From the NCBI GenBank assembly GCA_963775625.1, contig CAVZJM010000014.1, forward strand, positions 1 through 64,000: DNA of 64,000 bases, in the 5' to 3' direction. This document shows positions 17,511 to 26,526 of the stretch, one piece after another. The notes below the pieces were generated by a model. It searched no databases. It was not told the DNA's origin and worked only from the letters and a program-made list of their open reading frames with translations. This stretch comes from JAIBJN01 sp963775625. Its GTDB lineage: Bacteria > Actinomycetota > Thermoleophilia > Gaiellales > Gaiellaceae. Each line of letters opens with the position of its first letter. Position 1 is the first letter of the stretch. Made by a program: the position numbers and the translations under genes.

Positions 17511-18638
17511 GTGCGCCGGATCACATTCCCGCTCTACGTCGGAGGCTTCCTGGGACCGTTCGGGGGCGCCATGCTCGTGGCACTCATTCCCAACGTCTCC
17601 GAGGGCCTCGACGCCTCGATCGCGCAGGTTGCGGCCGCGATCACGGCGTACATGGTGCCGTTCGCCCTGCTCCAACTCGTCTCGGGGACGTTCGCCGAGC
17701 GGCTGGGGCCGCGCCGCGTCGTCCGGGGCGGGTACGTCGCGTTCGGAGCGGCAGCCGTGGCGTGCGCCCTCGCGCCCGATATCTGGAGCTTCCTCGCCGC
17801 GCGCGCGGCGATGGGCGCGGCCAACGCCTTTCTCTCCCCCATCCTCCTCGCGGCCCTCTCCGAGGTGGCGGCGCCCGCCGTCCTCGGCCGGACCGTGGGG
17901 ACGTTCGCGGCGGCGCAGACCGCGGGCCTGATGCTGGCGCCGATCCTCGGCGGGCTGCTCGGGGAGATCTCGTGGCGGCTCGCCTTCGTCCTGGTGGCGG
18001 TCGTCGCGGGCGTGCTCGCGCTTCCGCGCCAGACCCTGGGAGCCAGGGAACGGCAGGCCGGGACAAGCGGACACGCTTCGCTCCGTTCGCTCCTCAACCG
18101 CTGGATCGCGCTCCTGGCCACGCAGGCGACCCTCGGCTACCTGGGCTTCACCGCGATCGGCTTCGTGCTCGTCCTCGTCGGCGCCGAGGAGTTCGACCTC
18201 GGATCGGGCGCCCGCGGCCTGCTCATCGCCGGGTACGGCATCGGCGGCATCCTGCTCGGGCGCTACGCCGGGACGGTGGTCGACCGCGTTGGCCGCCCGG
18301 CGACCGCGCTCGCCGGAACGATCGCGTGCACGGCGGGCGTTTTCGGCCTCGTCGTCGCGCCGAGCCCGTGGAGCCTCGGGCTCGTCTTCTTCGGGGTCGG
18401 CTGCGCCTCGGCGTTCGTCTGGGCCGGCCTGAACACGATCGCGGTCGAGTCCTTCCCGGAGAACCGCGCGGGGGCGACCTCCGCCTACAGCGCCTTCAAG
18501 TTCGCCGGCGTCGCGATCGCGCCCCTCGTCTACGTTCCCCTCTTCAACGTGGACACGCGCCTTCCATTCCTTCTCGCCGCAGGGTTTTCGGCGCTCCTCG
18601 CCGTGTCGATAGTGCCCTGGTTCGGCCGCTACCGATGA
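17511..18638 (+). CDS. MFS transporter
   Basis: Major-facilitator permease, 375 aa with twelve hydrophobic segments. The motif A loop AERLGPRRVVRGG lies between segments 2 and 3 and its repeat VVDRVGRPATALAG between 8 and 9. The family type suggests drug or metabolite export; the substrate is not predictable. GTG 17511 is preceded by TAGCCT at eight nt. The stop overlaps the acylphosphatase start in ATGA, so the two are co-transcribed. It is divergent from another MFS gene. Confidence 0.85.
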   Translation: MRRITFPLYVGGFLGPFGGAMLVALIPNVSEGLDASIAQVAAAITAYMVPFALLQLVSGTFAERLGPRRVVRGGYVAFGAAAVACALAPDIWSFLAARAAMGAANAFLSPILLAALSEVAAPAVLGRTVGTFAAAQTAGLMLAPILGGLLGEISWRLAFVLVAVVAGVLALPRQTLGARERQAGTSGHASLRSLLNRWIALLATQATLGYLGFTAIGFVLVLVGAEEFDLGSGARGLLIAGYGIGGILLGRYAGTVVDRVGRPATALAGTIACTAGVFGLVVAPSPWSLGLVFFGVGCASAFVWAGLNTIAVESFPENRAGATSAYSAFKFAGVAIAPLVYVPLFNVDTRLPFLLAAGFSALLAVSIVPWFGRYR

Positions 18639-18898
18639 GACGCCGCGTCGTCGTCCACGGCCAGGTGCAGGGCGTGTTCTTCCGCGACACGACCCGCAGG
18701 CTCGCGCTCGAGCACGGCGTCAACGGGTGGGTGCGGAACACGTGGGAAGGGACGGTCGAGGCGGTCTTCGAAGGCCCACCCGAAGCCGTCGAGCGCCTCG
18801 TCGCCTTCGCCGGGCGCGGGCCGAGGGGCGCGCACGTCGACCGCGTCGAGGTCTTCGACGAGGGCGAGGAGGGCCTCGCCGGCTTCTCGATCCGTTGA
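18635..18898 (+). CDS. acyP: Acylphosphatase
   Basis: Small enzyme hydrolysing acyl phosphates, 87 aa, the usual size. It has the catalytic signature VHGQVQGVFFRDTTRRLA (Arg and the GxVQGVxFR phosphate loop near residues 8-18) and the GWVRNTWEGTVEAVFEG block with the catalytic Asn near residue 36. ATG 18635 overlaps the upstream MFS stop (ATGA). Confidence 0.93.
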   Translation: MRRRVVVHGQVQGVFFRDTTRRLALEHGVNGWVRNTWEGTVEAVFEGPPEAVERLVAFAGRGPRGAHVDRVEVFDEGEEGLAGFSIR

Positions 18899-18953
18899 GA
18901 GCTCCGGAACCTCACGGGCCTCGGCGGGGTAGAAGCCGCGAAAGGAGGATCGC

Positions 18954-19538
18954 ATGAAGCGAATCCTGATTGCAGCAATTCTCGTGGGCGCGCTCGTTCA
19001 GGCCGGAGCGGCGAGCGCCGGGTGCATGGCGACGGTGGGGCTCGCCCCGCCGCCCGCCGCGATCCAGCCGGGGGCGACCTGGCAGGCCGAGCTCACGGTG
19101 CTCCAGCACGGGGTGAACGCCCTCCCCAACGCGAAGACCGCCCGCCCGACGGTCACGATCGTCAACGCCGAGACGGGCGCACAGCGGACCTTCGTCGCCC
19201 GGGAAACGAAGAACCCGGAGGTCTTCGTGGCCAACGTAGTCTTCCCGACCGCAGGAAGCTGGCGCTACGAGGTCTACGACGATTTCTCCAGCTGGGGCGG
19301 AGAACCGGCGCCCTGCGCGCAGACGCACACCTTCGAAGCCGTGAGCATCGGCGGCGTGCCGACCGGCGGCGGCGAGCCACCGGCCCCGGTGGCCGATCCA
19401 CTGCCTTCGGTCGCGCCGGCGGCTGACGGCTCGAGCTTCCCGCTCTGGCCGCTCGTGGGCGGCGCCCTCGCGGCGCTCGCGGCGCTCGGGATCACGTTGG
19501 GCTTCGTCCGGAGGCGACGCGGGGCGGTGCCTGCCTAG
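18954..19538 (+). CDS. Secreted, membrane-anchored hypothetical protein
   Basis: 194 aa with an N-terminal signal peptide (MKRILIAAILVGALVQ, likely cleaved after ASA), a beta-rich extracellular domain resembling the Ig-like YtkA/CopC-type fold (TWQAELTVLQHG; PTAGSWRYEVYDD), a Pro/Gly-rich linker and a C-terminal membrane helix followed by RRRR. Two cysteines in the mature domain could form a disulfide. A strong AAAGGAGG lies upstream of ATG 18954, one of the few clear Shine-Dalgarno sites in the window. Function unknown. The stop shares CTAG with the convergent MFS gene. Confidence 0.7.
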   Translation: MKRILIAAILVGALVQAGAASAGCMATVGLAPPPAAIQPGATWQAELTVLQHGVNALPNAKTARPTVTIVNAETGAQRTFVARETKNPEVFVANVVFPTAGSWRYEVYDDFSSWGGEPAPCAQTHTFEAVSIGGVPTGGGEPPAPVADPLPSVAPAADGSSFPLWPLVGGALAALAALGITLGFVRRRRGAVPA

Positions 19539-20686
19539 ACCGGGATCCGGCGCATGAGGCCCGCGCCCGCCAGCGGCAGGACGGCGACGAGCGCGAACGC
19601 AACACCCCAGGAGCTCGACTCGACGAGCAGCGCGAAGAGGGGCGGCGCGAGGGCGGAGGCGACGGCCAGCGCCGTCTGCTGAAACCCGAGCGCCGCCCCG
19701 GCCCGCCTGCGACCCGCGAGCTCGGCGGTCGCCGTGAAGGAGAGCCCGTTCCACGACTGCGAGAGGGCGCCGGCGATGAGAAAAGCCGGGAGGAAGAGCG
19801 CAAGTGGGGCCGCGGTCAGTGCAGCGCTCACGGCCAGAGTGACCGAGAGGCCGAAGGTGAGCTTGAGCAATGGCGCGATGCGACTCCCCACACGGTCCGA
19901 CCAGCGGCCGGCGACGATCCTGAGCGCCGCTCCGATCAGCTGCATGACTGCGAACACCCCCGCGGCGGCCGCCGTCGAGAGGCCGCGCACGCCGTGCAGG
20001 AAGAGCACGGTGAACGCCATGATGCTGATCTGGGCGACGACGATCAGCCCGCTCCCCCCGGCGAGGCGCCACATGCGAGCGTCCCGGAGCGGGTGGACGA
20101 CGTCTCCGAGCGGCGAGTCCTCGCCCGCAGGCGCCTCCCGCAGGCCGGCCGCCCCGGCAACCGCGGCGGCCAGACAGACCCCGGCCAGCACCAGGAAGCC
20201 GGCCTCCGTCCCGCCCGCGGCGGCGATCGGCGGCAGCACGACGGCCGCCGCGGCCCCGCCGAGCGGCAACGCCGTCTGCCGGATCCCGAGCGCGAGCCCG
20301 CGCTTCGAGGGCTCGAACCACCCCATCACGGCTCGGCCGCTGGCCGCGTTGACGCTGGCGCCGGCGCCGCCCGCGACGACCAGCAGGAGCACCAGCGGAA
20401 CGTACTCGGTGGTGAACGCGGCGAGCGCGAGCGCGACGCTCGAGGCGGCGAGGCCGGTGGCGAGGACTCCCCGCTCCCCAACCCGGTCCGTAAGCAAGCC
20501 CCAGGGGAGGAGCGTCACGACGGAGCCGATGCTGAACGCGGCGAGCACGACGCCGATCTCCGTGAGCGAGAGCCCGTACTCGTCCCGAAGCTGCGGCGCT
20601 AGCACCGGAATCCCGAGGAAGACGGCCGAGTAGCTCGCCTGGGCGACCGTGCCGAGGGCGAGGATCGTCCAGCGGTAGCGACTCAC
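19535..20686 (-). CDS. MFS transporter
   Basis: Major-facilitator permease, 383 aa, twelve hydrophobic segments. The motif A loop is LLTDRVGERGVLATG, with a second-half counterpart AGRWSDRVGSRIAPLL; the GGAGASVNAASGRAVMGWF block resembles nitrate/cyanate- or sugar-phosphate-type MFS proteins. Third MFS gene within 4.5 kb; the three are too different to be recent copies. R2 copy a begins 40 nt upstream of its start. Confidence 0.85.
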   Translation of the reverse strand: MSRYRWTILALGTVAQASYSAVFLGIPVLAPQLRDEYGLSLTEIGVVLAAFSIGSVVTLLPWGLLTDRVGERGVLATGLAASSVALALAAFTTEYVPLVLLLVVAGGAGASVNAASGRAVMGWFEPSKRGLALGIRQTALPLGGAAAAVVLPPIAAAGGTEAGFLVLAGVCLAAAVAGAAGLREAPAGEDSPLGDVVHPLRDARMWRLAGGSGLIVVAQISIMAFTVLFLHGVRGLSTAAAAGVFAVMQLIGAALRIVAGRWSDRVGSRIAPLLKLTFGLSVTLAVSAALTAAPLALFLPAFLIAGALSQSWNGLSFTATAELAGRRRAGAALGFQQTALAVASALAPPLFALLVESSSWGVAFALVAVLPLAGAGLMRRIPV

Positions 20687-20725
20687 GCGGCGAGGCTATC
20701 CGCCGATCACCTCGCCGCGCCGATG

Positions 20726-20807
20726 ACACACTCCCGGCACGCCGCGCCACACACGCGTGCAGATTTCCTCGTTACGCTCGAAGCGGGTGGTGGCCCGGGG
20801 TGGCCCC
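20726..20807 (+). repeat. Interspersed repeat R2, copy a
   Basis: About 82 bp matching copies at 35033 and 62538. Shared blocks are ACGCTCGAA-GCGGGTGGTGG and GGGGTG-CCCC, with a variable G/C-rich left part. Read on the minus strand it starts 56 nt after the stop of the zinc-ribbon gene. This copy lacks one A in the CGAAAGCG block and is the most diverged. Confidence 0.7.
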
Positions 20808-20863
20808 TCAGCCAGAGTCGGAGAGGACATAGCCCCGAACGACGGCTCCGCGCCGCCGACGCC

Positions 20864-21010
20864 CTAGCCGCAGCAGCCCTGCTTGTACCGACAGGCCAGG
20901 CAATGCCAGCTGGCCTTCGTCCAGATCATCTCCGCCCCGCAGCGCGGGCAGGTGCCTTCCGCCTCGGCCTCGTCCGCCGGCAGGCGGCACACGCCCGGCT
21001 CGGCCTCCAA
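20864..21010 (-). CDS. Small zinc-ribbon protein
   Basis: About 48 aa (or 42 from GTG 20992). The C-terminal part carries two Cys pairs, CPRCGAEMIWTKASWHCLAC, a zinc ribbon, then the tail YKQGCCG. Similar tiny proteins are common in actinobacteria, of unknown function. It lies between repeat R2 (downstream) and repeat R1 (upstream). Its frame stays open through R1 to 21157, but that extension is repeat sequence; TTG 21010 is just outside R1. Confidence 0.6.
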   Translation of the reverse strand: MEAEPGVCRLPADEAEAEGTCPRCGAEMIWTKASWHCLACRYKQGCCG

Positions 21011-21015
21011 TCGGC

Positions 21016-21181
21016 TTAGGGCTCGTTTCAGAATGACGCCTCGCCGTCGGGGTGTGATGGTCGTTCCGAGACAAGGACGCAGGGAGCGCTCGTAGCCAAG
21101 GCTACGCACGCGACTGAGGACGCAGCCCTCGGGGCGAGCAGCGCTGCCCGGCGGCACAGGGCTTCATCTTGAGACGAGCTC
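21016..21181 (+). repeat. Interspersed palindromic repeat R1, copy A
   Basis: About 166 bp with imperfect terminal inverted repeats (GGCTCGTTTCAGAATGACGCC at the left; the right arm reversed reads AGCTCGTCTCAAGATGAAGCC), a central GTAGCC-AA-GGCTAC hairpin, and conserved blocks CAAGGACGCAGGGAG and CCCGGCGGCACAGG shared with copies at 28174 and 58874. The right end stops 1 nt from the guaA stop codon. Confidence 0.85.
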
Positions 21182-21182
21182 A

Positions 21183-22763
21183 TTACTCCCACTCGATCGT
21201 CGCCGGCGGCTTCGAGGAGAGGTCGAGCGCGACGCGGTTCACCGCGGGGATCTCGTTGATGATCCGGCTCGAGATCGTCTCCAGGAGGTCGTAGGGCAGG
21301 CGCGCCCAGTCGGCGGTCATCGCGTCCTCGGACGTGACCGCGCGGATGACGATCGGGTAGGCGTAGGTCCGCTCGTCGCCCTGGACGCCGACCGAGCGGA
21401 TCGCGGGCAGCACCGCGAAGCATTGCCAAAGCTCGCGATAGAGACCGGCTCGGCGCACCTCCTCGAGCAGGATCGCGTCGGCCTCGCGCAGCGTCTCGAG
21501 CCGCTCCTCCGTGACCTCGCCGATGATCCGGATGGCCAGCCCCGGTCCCGGGAACGGATGGCGCCAGACCATCTCCTCCGGAAGCCCGAGCTCCTCGCCG
21601 ACACGGCGAACCTCGTCCTTGAAGAGCATCCGCAGCGGCTCGACCAGCTCGAGGTCCATCACCTCGGGAAGGCCGCCGACGTTGTGGTGGGACTTGATCG
21701 TCGCGGCGACGCCGTCGCCCGACCCGCCTGACTCGATCACGTCGGAGTAGAGCGTCCCCTGGACGAGGAAGCGCACGTCGCCGAGCGTGCGCGCTTCCTC
21801 CTCGAACACGCGGATGAACTCCTCGCCGATCGCCTTGCGCTTCTCCTCCGGGTCCGAAACGCCTTCGAGCCGCGTGAGGAAGCGCTCGCGCGCGTCGACA
21901 TGGAGGAGCGGCACGTGGAAGTGGCGCCCGAAGGTCTCCACGACCTGCGCGGCCTCCTCCTTGCGCAGGAGCCCGTGGTCGACGAAGACGCACGTCAGCT
22001 GGTCGCCGACCGCCTTGTACACGAGGAGCGCCGCCACTGCCGAGTCGACGCCGCCGGAGAGCCCGCAGAGCACGCGCTCCCGCCCTACCTGGGCGCGGAT
22101 CCGGGCGGTCTCCTCCTCGATCACCGCCGCGGCCGTCCACACGGGCGGCGCGTCTGCGACGCGGTAGAGGAAGTTCTTCAGGATCTCCGTGCCGTGCTCG
22201 GTGTGCAGCACCTCGGGGTGGAACTGGATGCCGTAGAGGCCGCGCGCCGGATCCTCGAAGCCGGCGATCGGCGTCGCGCGCGACCCTGCGGTGACGCGCG
22301 CACCTGACGGCGGCGCGGTCACCGAGTCACCGTGGCTCATCCACCCCACCTGCTCGGCGGGCAGGCCGCCGAAGAGCTCGCTGTCGGGCTCCACCCTGAC
22401 CTCGGCCCTGCCGAACTCCGCGCCGTCCGTGCGCTCGACGCGGCCGCCGAGATCCCTCGCCATCAGCTGCATCCCGTAGCAGATGCCGAGCACCGGCACG
22501 CCCAGGTCGAAGATCCCGGGATCGGCCTGCGGCGCGGACTCGGCGTAAACGGACGCCGGGCCGCCGGAGAGCACGAGCGCGAGCGGCTTCCTGGCCGCGA
22601 GCGCCGCCGGAGACGTCGTGTGGTGGACGAGCTCGGAGTAGACGCGGCATTCGCGCACCCGCCGCGCGATCAGCTGCGAGTACTGGCCGCCGAAGTCGAC
22701 GACGAGGACGGGGCGCTCCTCGGGCGCCGGCTCCGGGACTGGGAGCGGGACGACCTCCCCCAT
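21183..22763 (-). CDS. guaA: GMP synthase (glutamine-hydrolyzing)
   Basis: Converts XMP to GMP using glutamine and ATP. Full length, 526 aa: N-terminal class I glutamine amidotransferase (VVDFGGQYSQLIARR; nucleophile GICYGMQ; FHPEV), then the ATP-pyrophosphatase domain (GLSGGVDSAVAALL PP-loop near residue 235) and the dimerisation domain ending PPATIEWE. It follows guaB by six nt on the same strand. Repeat R1 abuts its 3' end. Confidence 0.98.
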   Translation of the reverse strand: MGEVVPLPVPEPAPEERPVLVVDFGGQYSQLIARRVRECRVYSELVHHTTSPAALAARKPLALVLSGGPASVYAESAPQADPGIFDLGVPVLGICYGMQLMARDLGGRVERTDGAEFGRAEVRVEPDSELFGGLPAEQVGWMSHGDSVTAPPSGARVTAGSRATPIAGFEDPARGLYGIQFHPEVLHTEHGTEILKNFLYRVADAPPVWTAAAVIEEETARIRAQVGRERVLCGLSGGVDSAVAALLVYKAVGDQLTCVFVDHGLLRKEEAAQVVETFGRHFHVPLLHVDARERFLTRLEGVSDPEEKRKAIGEEFIRVFEEEARTLGDVRFLVQGTLYSDVIESGGSGDGVAATIKSHHNVGGLPEVMDLELVEPLRMLFKDEVRRVGEELGLPEEMVWRHPFPGPGLAIRIIGEVTEERLETLREADAILLEEVRRAGLYRELWQCFAVLPAIRSVGVQGDERTYAYPIVIRAVTSEDAMTADWARLPYDLLETISSRIINEIPAVNRVALDLSSKPPATIEWE

Positions 22764-22769
22764 CCAGTG

Positions 22770-24282
22770 CTACCGCCCCGGCCTGTAGTTGGGCGCTTCC
22801 TTCACGATGGCGACGTCGTGCGGGTGGCTCTCGCGCTGGCCCGCCGAGGTGACCCGCACGAAGCGCGCCTCCTTCAGCTCCTCCACGGTGGCCGCGCCGC
22901 AGTAGCCCATCGCCTGTCGGAGCCCCCCGACGAGCTGGTGGACGACGTTTCGGAGCGGGCCCTTGTAGGCGACGCGCCCCTCGATCCCCTCGGGGACCAG
23001 CTTGCCGACCTCCTCGACGTCCTGCTGGAAGTAGCGATCGCTCGAGTGGCGCGCGCGCATGGCGCCCAGCGAGCCCATGCCGCGGTACTCCTTGAACTGC
23101 TCGCCCTGGTGGAAGACGACCTCGCCCGGGCTCTCGTCGGTGCCGGCCAGCAGGCCGCCGAGCATGACCGTGTCCGCTCCGGCGGCGATCGCCTTGGCGA
23201 CGTCGCCGGAGAACTGGATGCCTCCGTCCGCGATCACCGGGACACCCGTGCCGGGAGGCGACCTGGGCGCAGTCGTAGACCGCTGTGACCTGCGGGACGC
23301 CGATCCCAGCGACCACCCGCGTTGTGCAAATGGCGCCCGGACCCATGCCACACTTGACCGCGTCGGCGCCGGCGTCGATCAGCGCGGCCGTGGCCTCGGG
23401 CGTGGCGACGTTGCCGGCGACGACCTGGACGTCGTACCGGCTCTTGAGCTCGCGCACGGCCTCGAGCACGCCCACCGAGTGGCCGTGCGAGGTGTCCACC
23501 ACGAGCACGTCGACCTCCTCGTCGACGAGCGCCGCGGCGCGCTCGAGCCCCTCCGGGCCGGTGCCGACTGCCGCGGCGGCGCGGAGCCGGCCCTGCTCGT
23601 CCTTCGTCGCCAGCGGATGCTGGATCCGCTTGGAGATGTCCTTGACGGTGATGAGCCCCTTGAGGCGGCCGTCCGGGTCGACGACCGGAAGCTTCTCGAT
23701 CTTGTGCCGGTGCAGGACCGCCCGCGCCTCCTCCAGCGTCGTCCCGACCGGGACGGTGACGAGGCCGGTCGCGGTCATCAGGTCGGAGACGGGCCGCGCC
23801 GTGTCGTCCTCGAAGCGGAGGTCGCGGTTCGTGAGGATCCCGACGAGCCGGCCGTCCTCGTCCGTGATCGGCACGCCGGAGATCCGGTAGTTCCGCATCA
23901 GCTCGAGCGCGGTCGCGACCGGCGCCCCCGGCGGGAGCGTCACCGGCTCGACGATCATCCCCGCCTCGGAGCGCTTCACCTTGTCCACCTCGGCGGCCTG
24001 CTCCTGCACCGAGAGGTTGCGGTGGACGACGCCGATGCCTCCCTCGCGGGCGAGCGCGATCGCCGCGCGCGCCTCCGTGACGGTGTCCATCGCCGCCGAG
24101 ACGATCGGGATCTCGAGCTCGATCGTGCGAGTCAGGCGGGTGCGGGTGGAGACATCGCCGGGCAGCACGCCCGACTCGGAGGGGACGAGCAGCACGTCCT
24201 CGAAGGTGAGCCCTTCCTTGGAGAACTTGCGCTCCAGGGCGAGGAGGCGCTCGATCTCGTCCTGACGCAGCTCGACGCTCAC
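22770..24282 (-). CDS. guaB: Inosine-5'-monophosphate dehydrogenase, one frameshift
   Basis: NAD-dependent IMP to XMP oxidation, the committed step of GMP synthesis. It has the N-terminal barrel start GLTFEDVLLVPSES, two CBS domains (about residues 95-215), the catalytic Cys loop MGPGAICTTRVV, then VPVIADGGIQFSGD and the flap GSLGAMRAR. An extra G in a GGG run (23245-23247) breaks the frame exactly between SRHG and VPVIADGG; removing it gives 503 aa, normal length. GTG 24282 has TACGAT nine nt upstream. Operon with guaA. Confidence 0.93.
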
Positions 24283-24331
24283 CTTGGAGCGATCGTACCA
24301 ACGGGGGCTGCTGCCGGACGCCCGGGGAGGA

Positions 24332-25291
24332 TCAGCGTTCGTGCGGGATGCGCTCGATGTGCTCGAGCTGGACGAGCGGGGCCAGGCGACTGGCCTCCCG
24401 CGGGTCGAACCGGCCCGCGCCCGCCTCGAGGACGGACGCCGCACCGGCGGCGACGGCAGAGCGCACGGCCTCGTCGAACGGCTTTCCGGCTACTCGCGCG
24501 GCCAGGAATCCGGCCAGGAGCGTGTCGCCGGCACCGACCTCGGAGGTCGCTTCGACCCGGGGCGCCTCGGCGCGGACGCGGATCTCCGTGCGGTCCTCCC
24601 GCAGGAGCGCGTAGCAGCCGGTCTCGAGGGTGATGAGGACGTTGCGCGCGCCGAGGTCGGCGATCTCGTCGAGGCCGGCGGTCAGGTCCTCGTCGTCCAC
24701 GAACTCGTGGCCGACCAGCGCCTCGGCCTCTCGTTGGTTCGGAGAGACGAGATACGGCTCGCCCTCGACCGCGAGCCGGAGGGGCTCCCCCTCGGAGTCC
24801 ACGACCGCAAGGAGCTGGCCTCGGTTCAGCTCGCGGACGAGCTCGCCGTAGAAGCCGGGATCGACCGCGCGGGGCAGGGAGCCCGCCAACACGACGAACT
24901 CCGCCCTCTGGGCGAGGTACGCGATCTTCTCCCGGAGGATCGCCAGCTCCTCCTCCGTCACCTCGGGGCCCCACTCGTTGATCTCCGTGTAGGCGTTCGA
25001 GGTCGGGTCGAGCACGGCAATCGACGTTCGCGACTCCGCTCCGATCCGGACGAAGTCGTTGAGGATCCCCTCGTGCGTCAGCTCCTCGACGAGCAGCGTG
25101 CCCGTGCGGCCGCCGGCCAGGCCCGTGCAGACGACCGGAGCGCCGAGGCGCTTGAGGGCGCGCGCGACGTTGATCCCCTTTCCGCCCGCGCTGGGGAAGC
25201 CGACGCTGGCGCGGTGTCGCTGGCCCGGCTGGAAGTTCGGGACGACCAGCGTCCGGTCGATTGCTGCGTTGAGCGTGACGGTGACGATCAT
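24332..25291 (-). CDS. PfkB-family sugar-phosphate kinase (1-phosphofructokinase type)
   Basis: Ribokinase/PfkB-family kinase, 319 aa. It begins VTLNAAIDRTLVV and has GGKGINVARALKRLG near residue 37, as in FruK/LacC-type 1-phosphofructokinases and tagatose-6-phosphate kinases; the catalytic Asp is in EVGAGDTLLAGF near residue 255. No PTS gene is nearby, so the substrate (fructose-1-phosphate or similar) is uncertain. It lies 49 nt upstream of guaB on the same strand. Confidence 0.85.
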   Translation of the reverse strand: MIVTVTLNAAIDRTLVVPNFQPGQRHRASVGFPSAGGKGINVARALKRLGAPVVCTGLAGGRTGTLLVEELTHEGILNDFVRIGAESRTSIAVLDPTSNAYTEINEWGPEVTEEELAILREKIAYLAQRAEFVVLAGSLPRAVDPGFYGELVRELNRGQLLAVVDSEGEPLRLAVEGEPYLVSPNQREAEALVGHEFVDDEDLTAGLDEIADLGARNVLITLETGCYALLREDRTEIRVRAEAPRVEATSEVGAGDTLLAGFLAARVAGKPFDEAVRSAVAAGAASVLEAGAGRFDPREASRLAPLVQLEHIERIPHER

Positions 25292-25338
25292 CCGACTGGG
25301 TGCGGAGAGCGCACCGGGGGCGATCCTAGCCTAGATCC

Positions 25339-26502
25339 CTAGATGCCCGGGAGGACGGAGGCGAGGATGTCGCCCGCCTCGTCGAGCGCGCGGTCCGCGT
25401 ACCACCCGACCCGCTCCTGGAGCGAAGGCTCGGGGATGTCCCGGCCGGCCACGAGGTCGACCCGCGCCACCTCGGCGTCCCCGTTGGTGACGACGATCTC
25501 GCCGAGCTTCTGGCCCTTGCTGACGGGCAGCTCGACCATCTCGGGCGCGACGACGCGCTCGACGAACTGCGTGCCGTCGCCGAGCCGAACGAGCTCGGAC
25601 GCGCCGGCCGCCGCGACCAGGTCGAGCGGCTCGTCCTCGGCGAAGGGAACGGCCGCGGTGGCATACCGCTCCCCCTCGCGAACCAGCCTGAAGTCAGCCC
25701 ACTGGTCGAATCCCCACTCGAGAAGCTTGGTGAGGTCGGAGTTCCGACGTGCGCGAGACGGGCTCCCGAGGACGACCGCGTAGACGCTCGCGGGCCCTCG
25801 GCGGGCCGCCGCGACCTCGGCCCAGCCCGCGCGGTCGGTGTGGCCGGTCTTCACGCCGACCAGGCCCGGGAAGGTCCACAGGAGATCGTTCCAGCTCTTC
25901 AGCTTGCGGTCCGGCGGGATCTCCGCGGTCCGCTTGCGAACGAGCTTGCGGACGAGCGGCTCCTGCATCGCCAGCCGCGCCAGCAGGAACGTGTCCCTCG
26001 CGGTGGAGACGTGCCCCCTGGCGTCCAGGCCGTCGGGGCGCACGTAGCTGGTGCCGTCGAGCCCGAGCTCCGCGGCCTTGGCGTTCATCATCGCGACGAA
26101 GCGCTTCGTGCTCCCGTCGCCGACCTCGACGGCGAGAGCGAAGGCGGCGTCGTTCGCGCTCTGGATCAGCGCGGCCGCGAGCAGGTCGCGAACCCGGAGC
26201 TGCTCGCCCGCGCTGAGGAAGATGGACGAGCCGCCGCGGCCGATGGCCTGTCGGGCGACCCGGACCGTGTCTCCGGGACGAGCGTGCTCCAGCGTCACGA
26301 GCGCCGTCATCAGCTTCGTCAGGCTCGCCATCGGCATGCTCGCGTCGGCGTTGCGCTCGTAGAGGATGTCGCCGGTACGGCCGTCCGCGACCAGGACCGC
26401 GCGGGCCTCGACCGGCGGCGGCGTGGACGCGGCAGCGCCGGCGCTCCCGAGGAGCGTGACGACGAGGACCAGGGCAAGAGTGACGGCGACGTGCTTCCGC
26501 AC
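25339..26502 (-). CDS. D-alanyl-D-alanine carboxypeptidase, S11 family
   Basis: Extracytoplasmic penicillin-binding-type carboxypeptidase that trims peptidoglycan pentapeptides, 387 aa. It starts with a signal peptide (VRKHVAVTLALVLVV, Ala-rich cleavage region), followed by the triad motifs SLTK (SxxK, near residue 60), SAN near 120, and KTG in VGVKTGHTDRAG near 225. A C-terminal beta-domain (about residues 275-345) and an amphipathic end fit a DacA/DacC-type membrane attachment. GTG 26502 has TAGCCT seven nt upstream. Confidence 0.9.
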   Translation of the reverse strand: MRKHVAVTLALVLVVTLLGSAGAAASTPPPVEARAVLVADGRTGDILYERNADASMPMASLTKLMTALVTLEHARPGDTVRVARQAIGRGGSSIFLSAGEQLRVRDLLAAALIQSANDAAFALAVEVGDGSTKRFVAMMNAKAAELGLDGTSYVRPDGLDARGHVSTARDTFLLARLAMQEPLVRKLVRKRTAEIPPDRKLKSWNDLLWTFPGLVGVKTGHTDRAGWAEVAAARRGPASVYAVVLGSPSRARRNSDLTKLLEWGFDQWADFRLVREGERYATAAVPFAEDEPLDLVAAAGASELVRLGDGTQFVERVVAPEMVELPVSKGQKLGEIVVTNGDAEVARVDLVAGRDIPEPSLQERVGWYADRALDEAGDILASVLPGI

Positions 26503-26509
26503 GTCCCTC

Positions 26510-26519
26510 AGGCTATCCT
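26510..26519. promoter_or_regulatory. Overlapping divergent -10 boxes
   Basis: AGGCTATCCT reads TATCCT on the plus strand, seven nt before ATG 26527, and TAGCCT on the minus strand, seven nt before GTG 26502. The 24-nt spacer thus appears to hold two interlocked leaderless promoters. Confidence 0.5.
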
Positions 26520-26526
26520 CGAAGAG

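Noticed and set aside
18635..20686. Drug-resistance island suggested by three MFS genes
   Set aside because: The three transporters are on different strands, not close paralogues, and lie among housekeeping genes without mobile elements.
20864..21157. A 97-aa protein reading through repeat R1 into the zinc ribbon
   Set aside because: The N-terminal half is encoded by R1, and similar peptides appear wherever R1 occurs; the zinc-ribbon part alone has a plausible start outside the repeat.
23245..23247. Programmed +1 frameshift in guaB
   Set aside because: No slippery site with stop codon or stimulator is evident, and IMP dehydrogenase is not known to use one; an extra G in a GGG run explains it.
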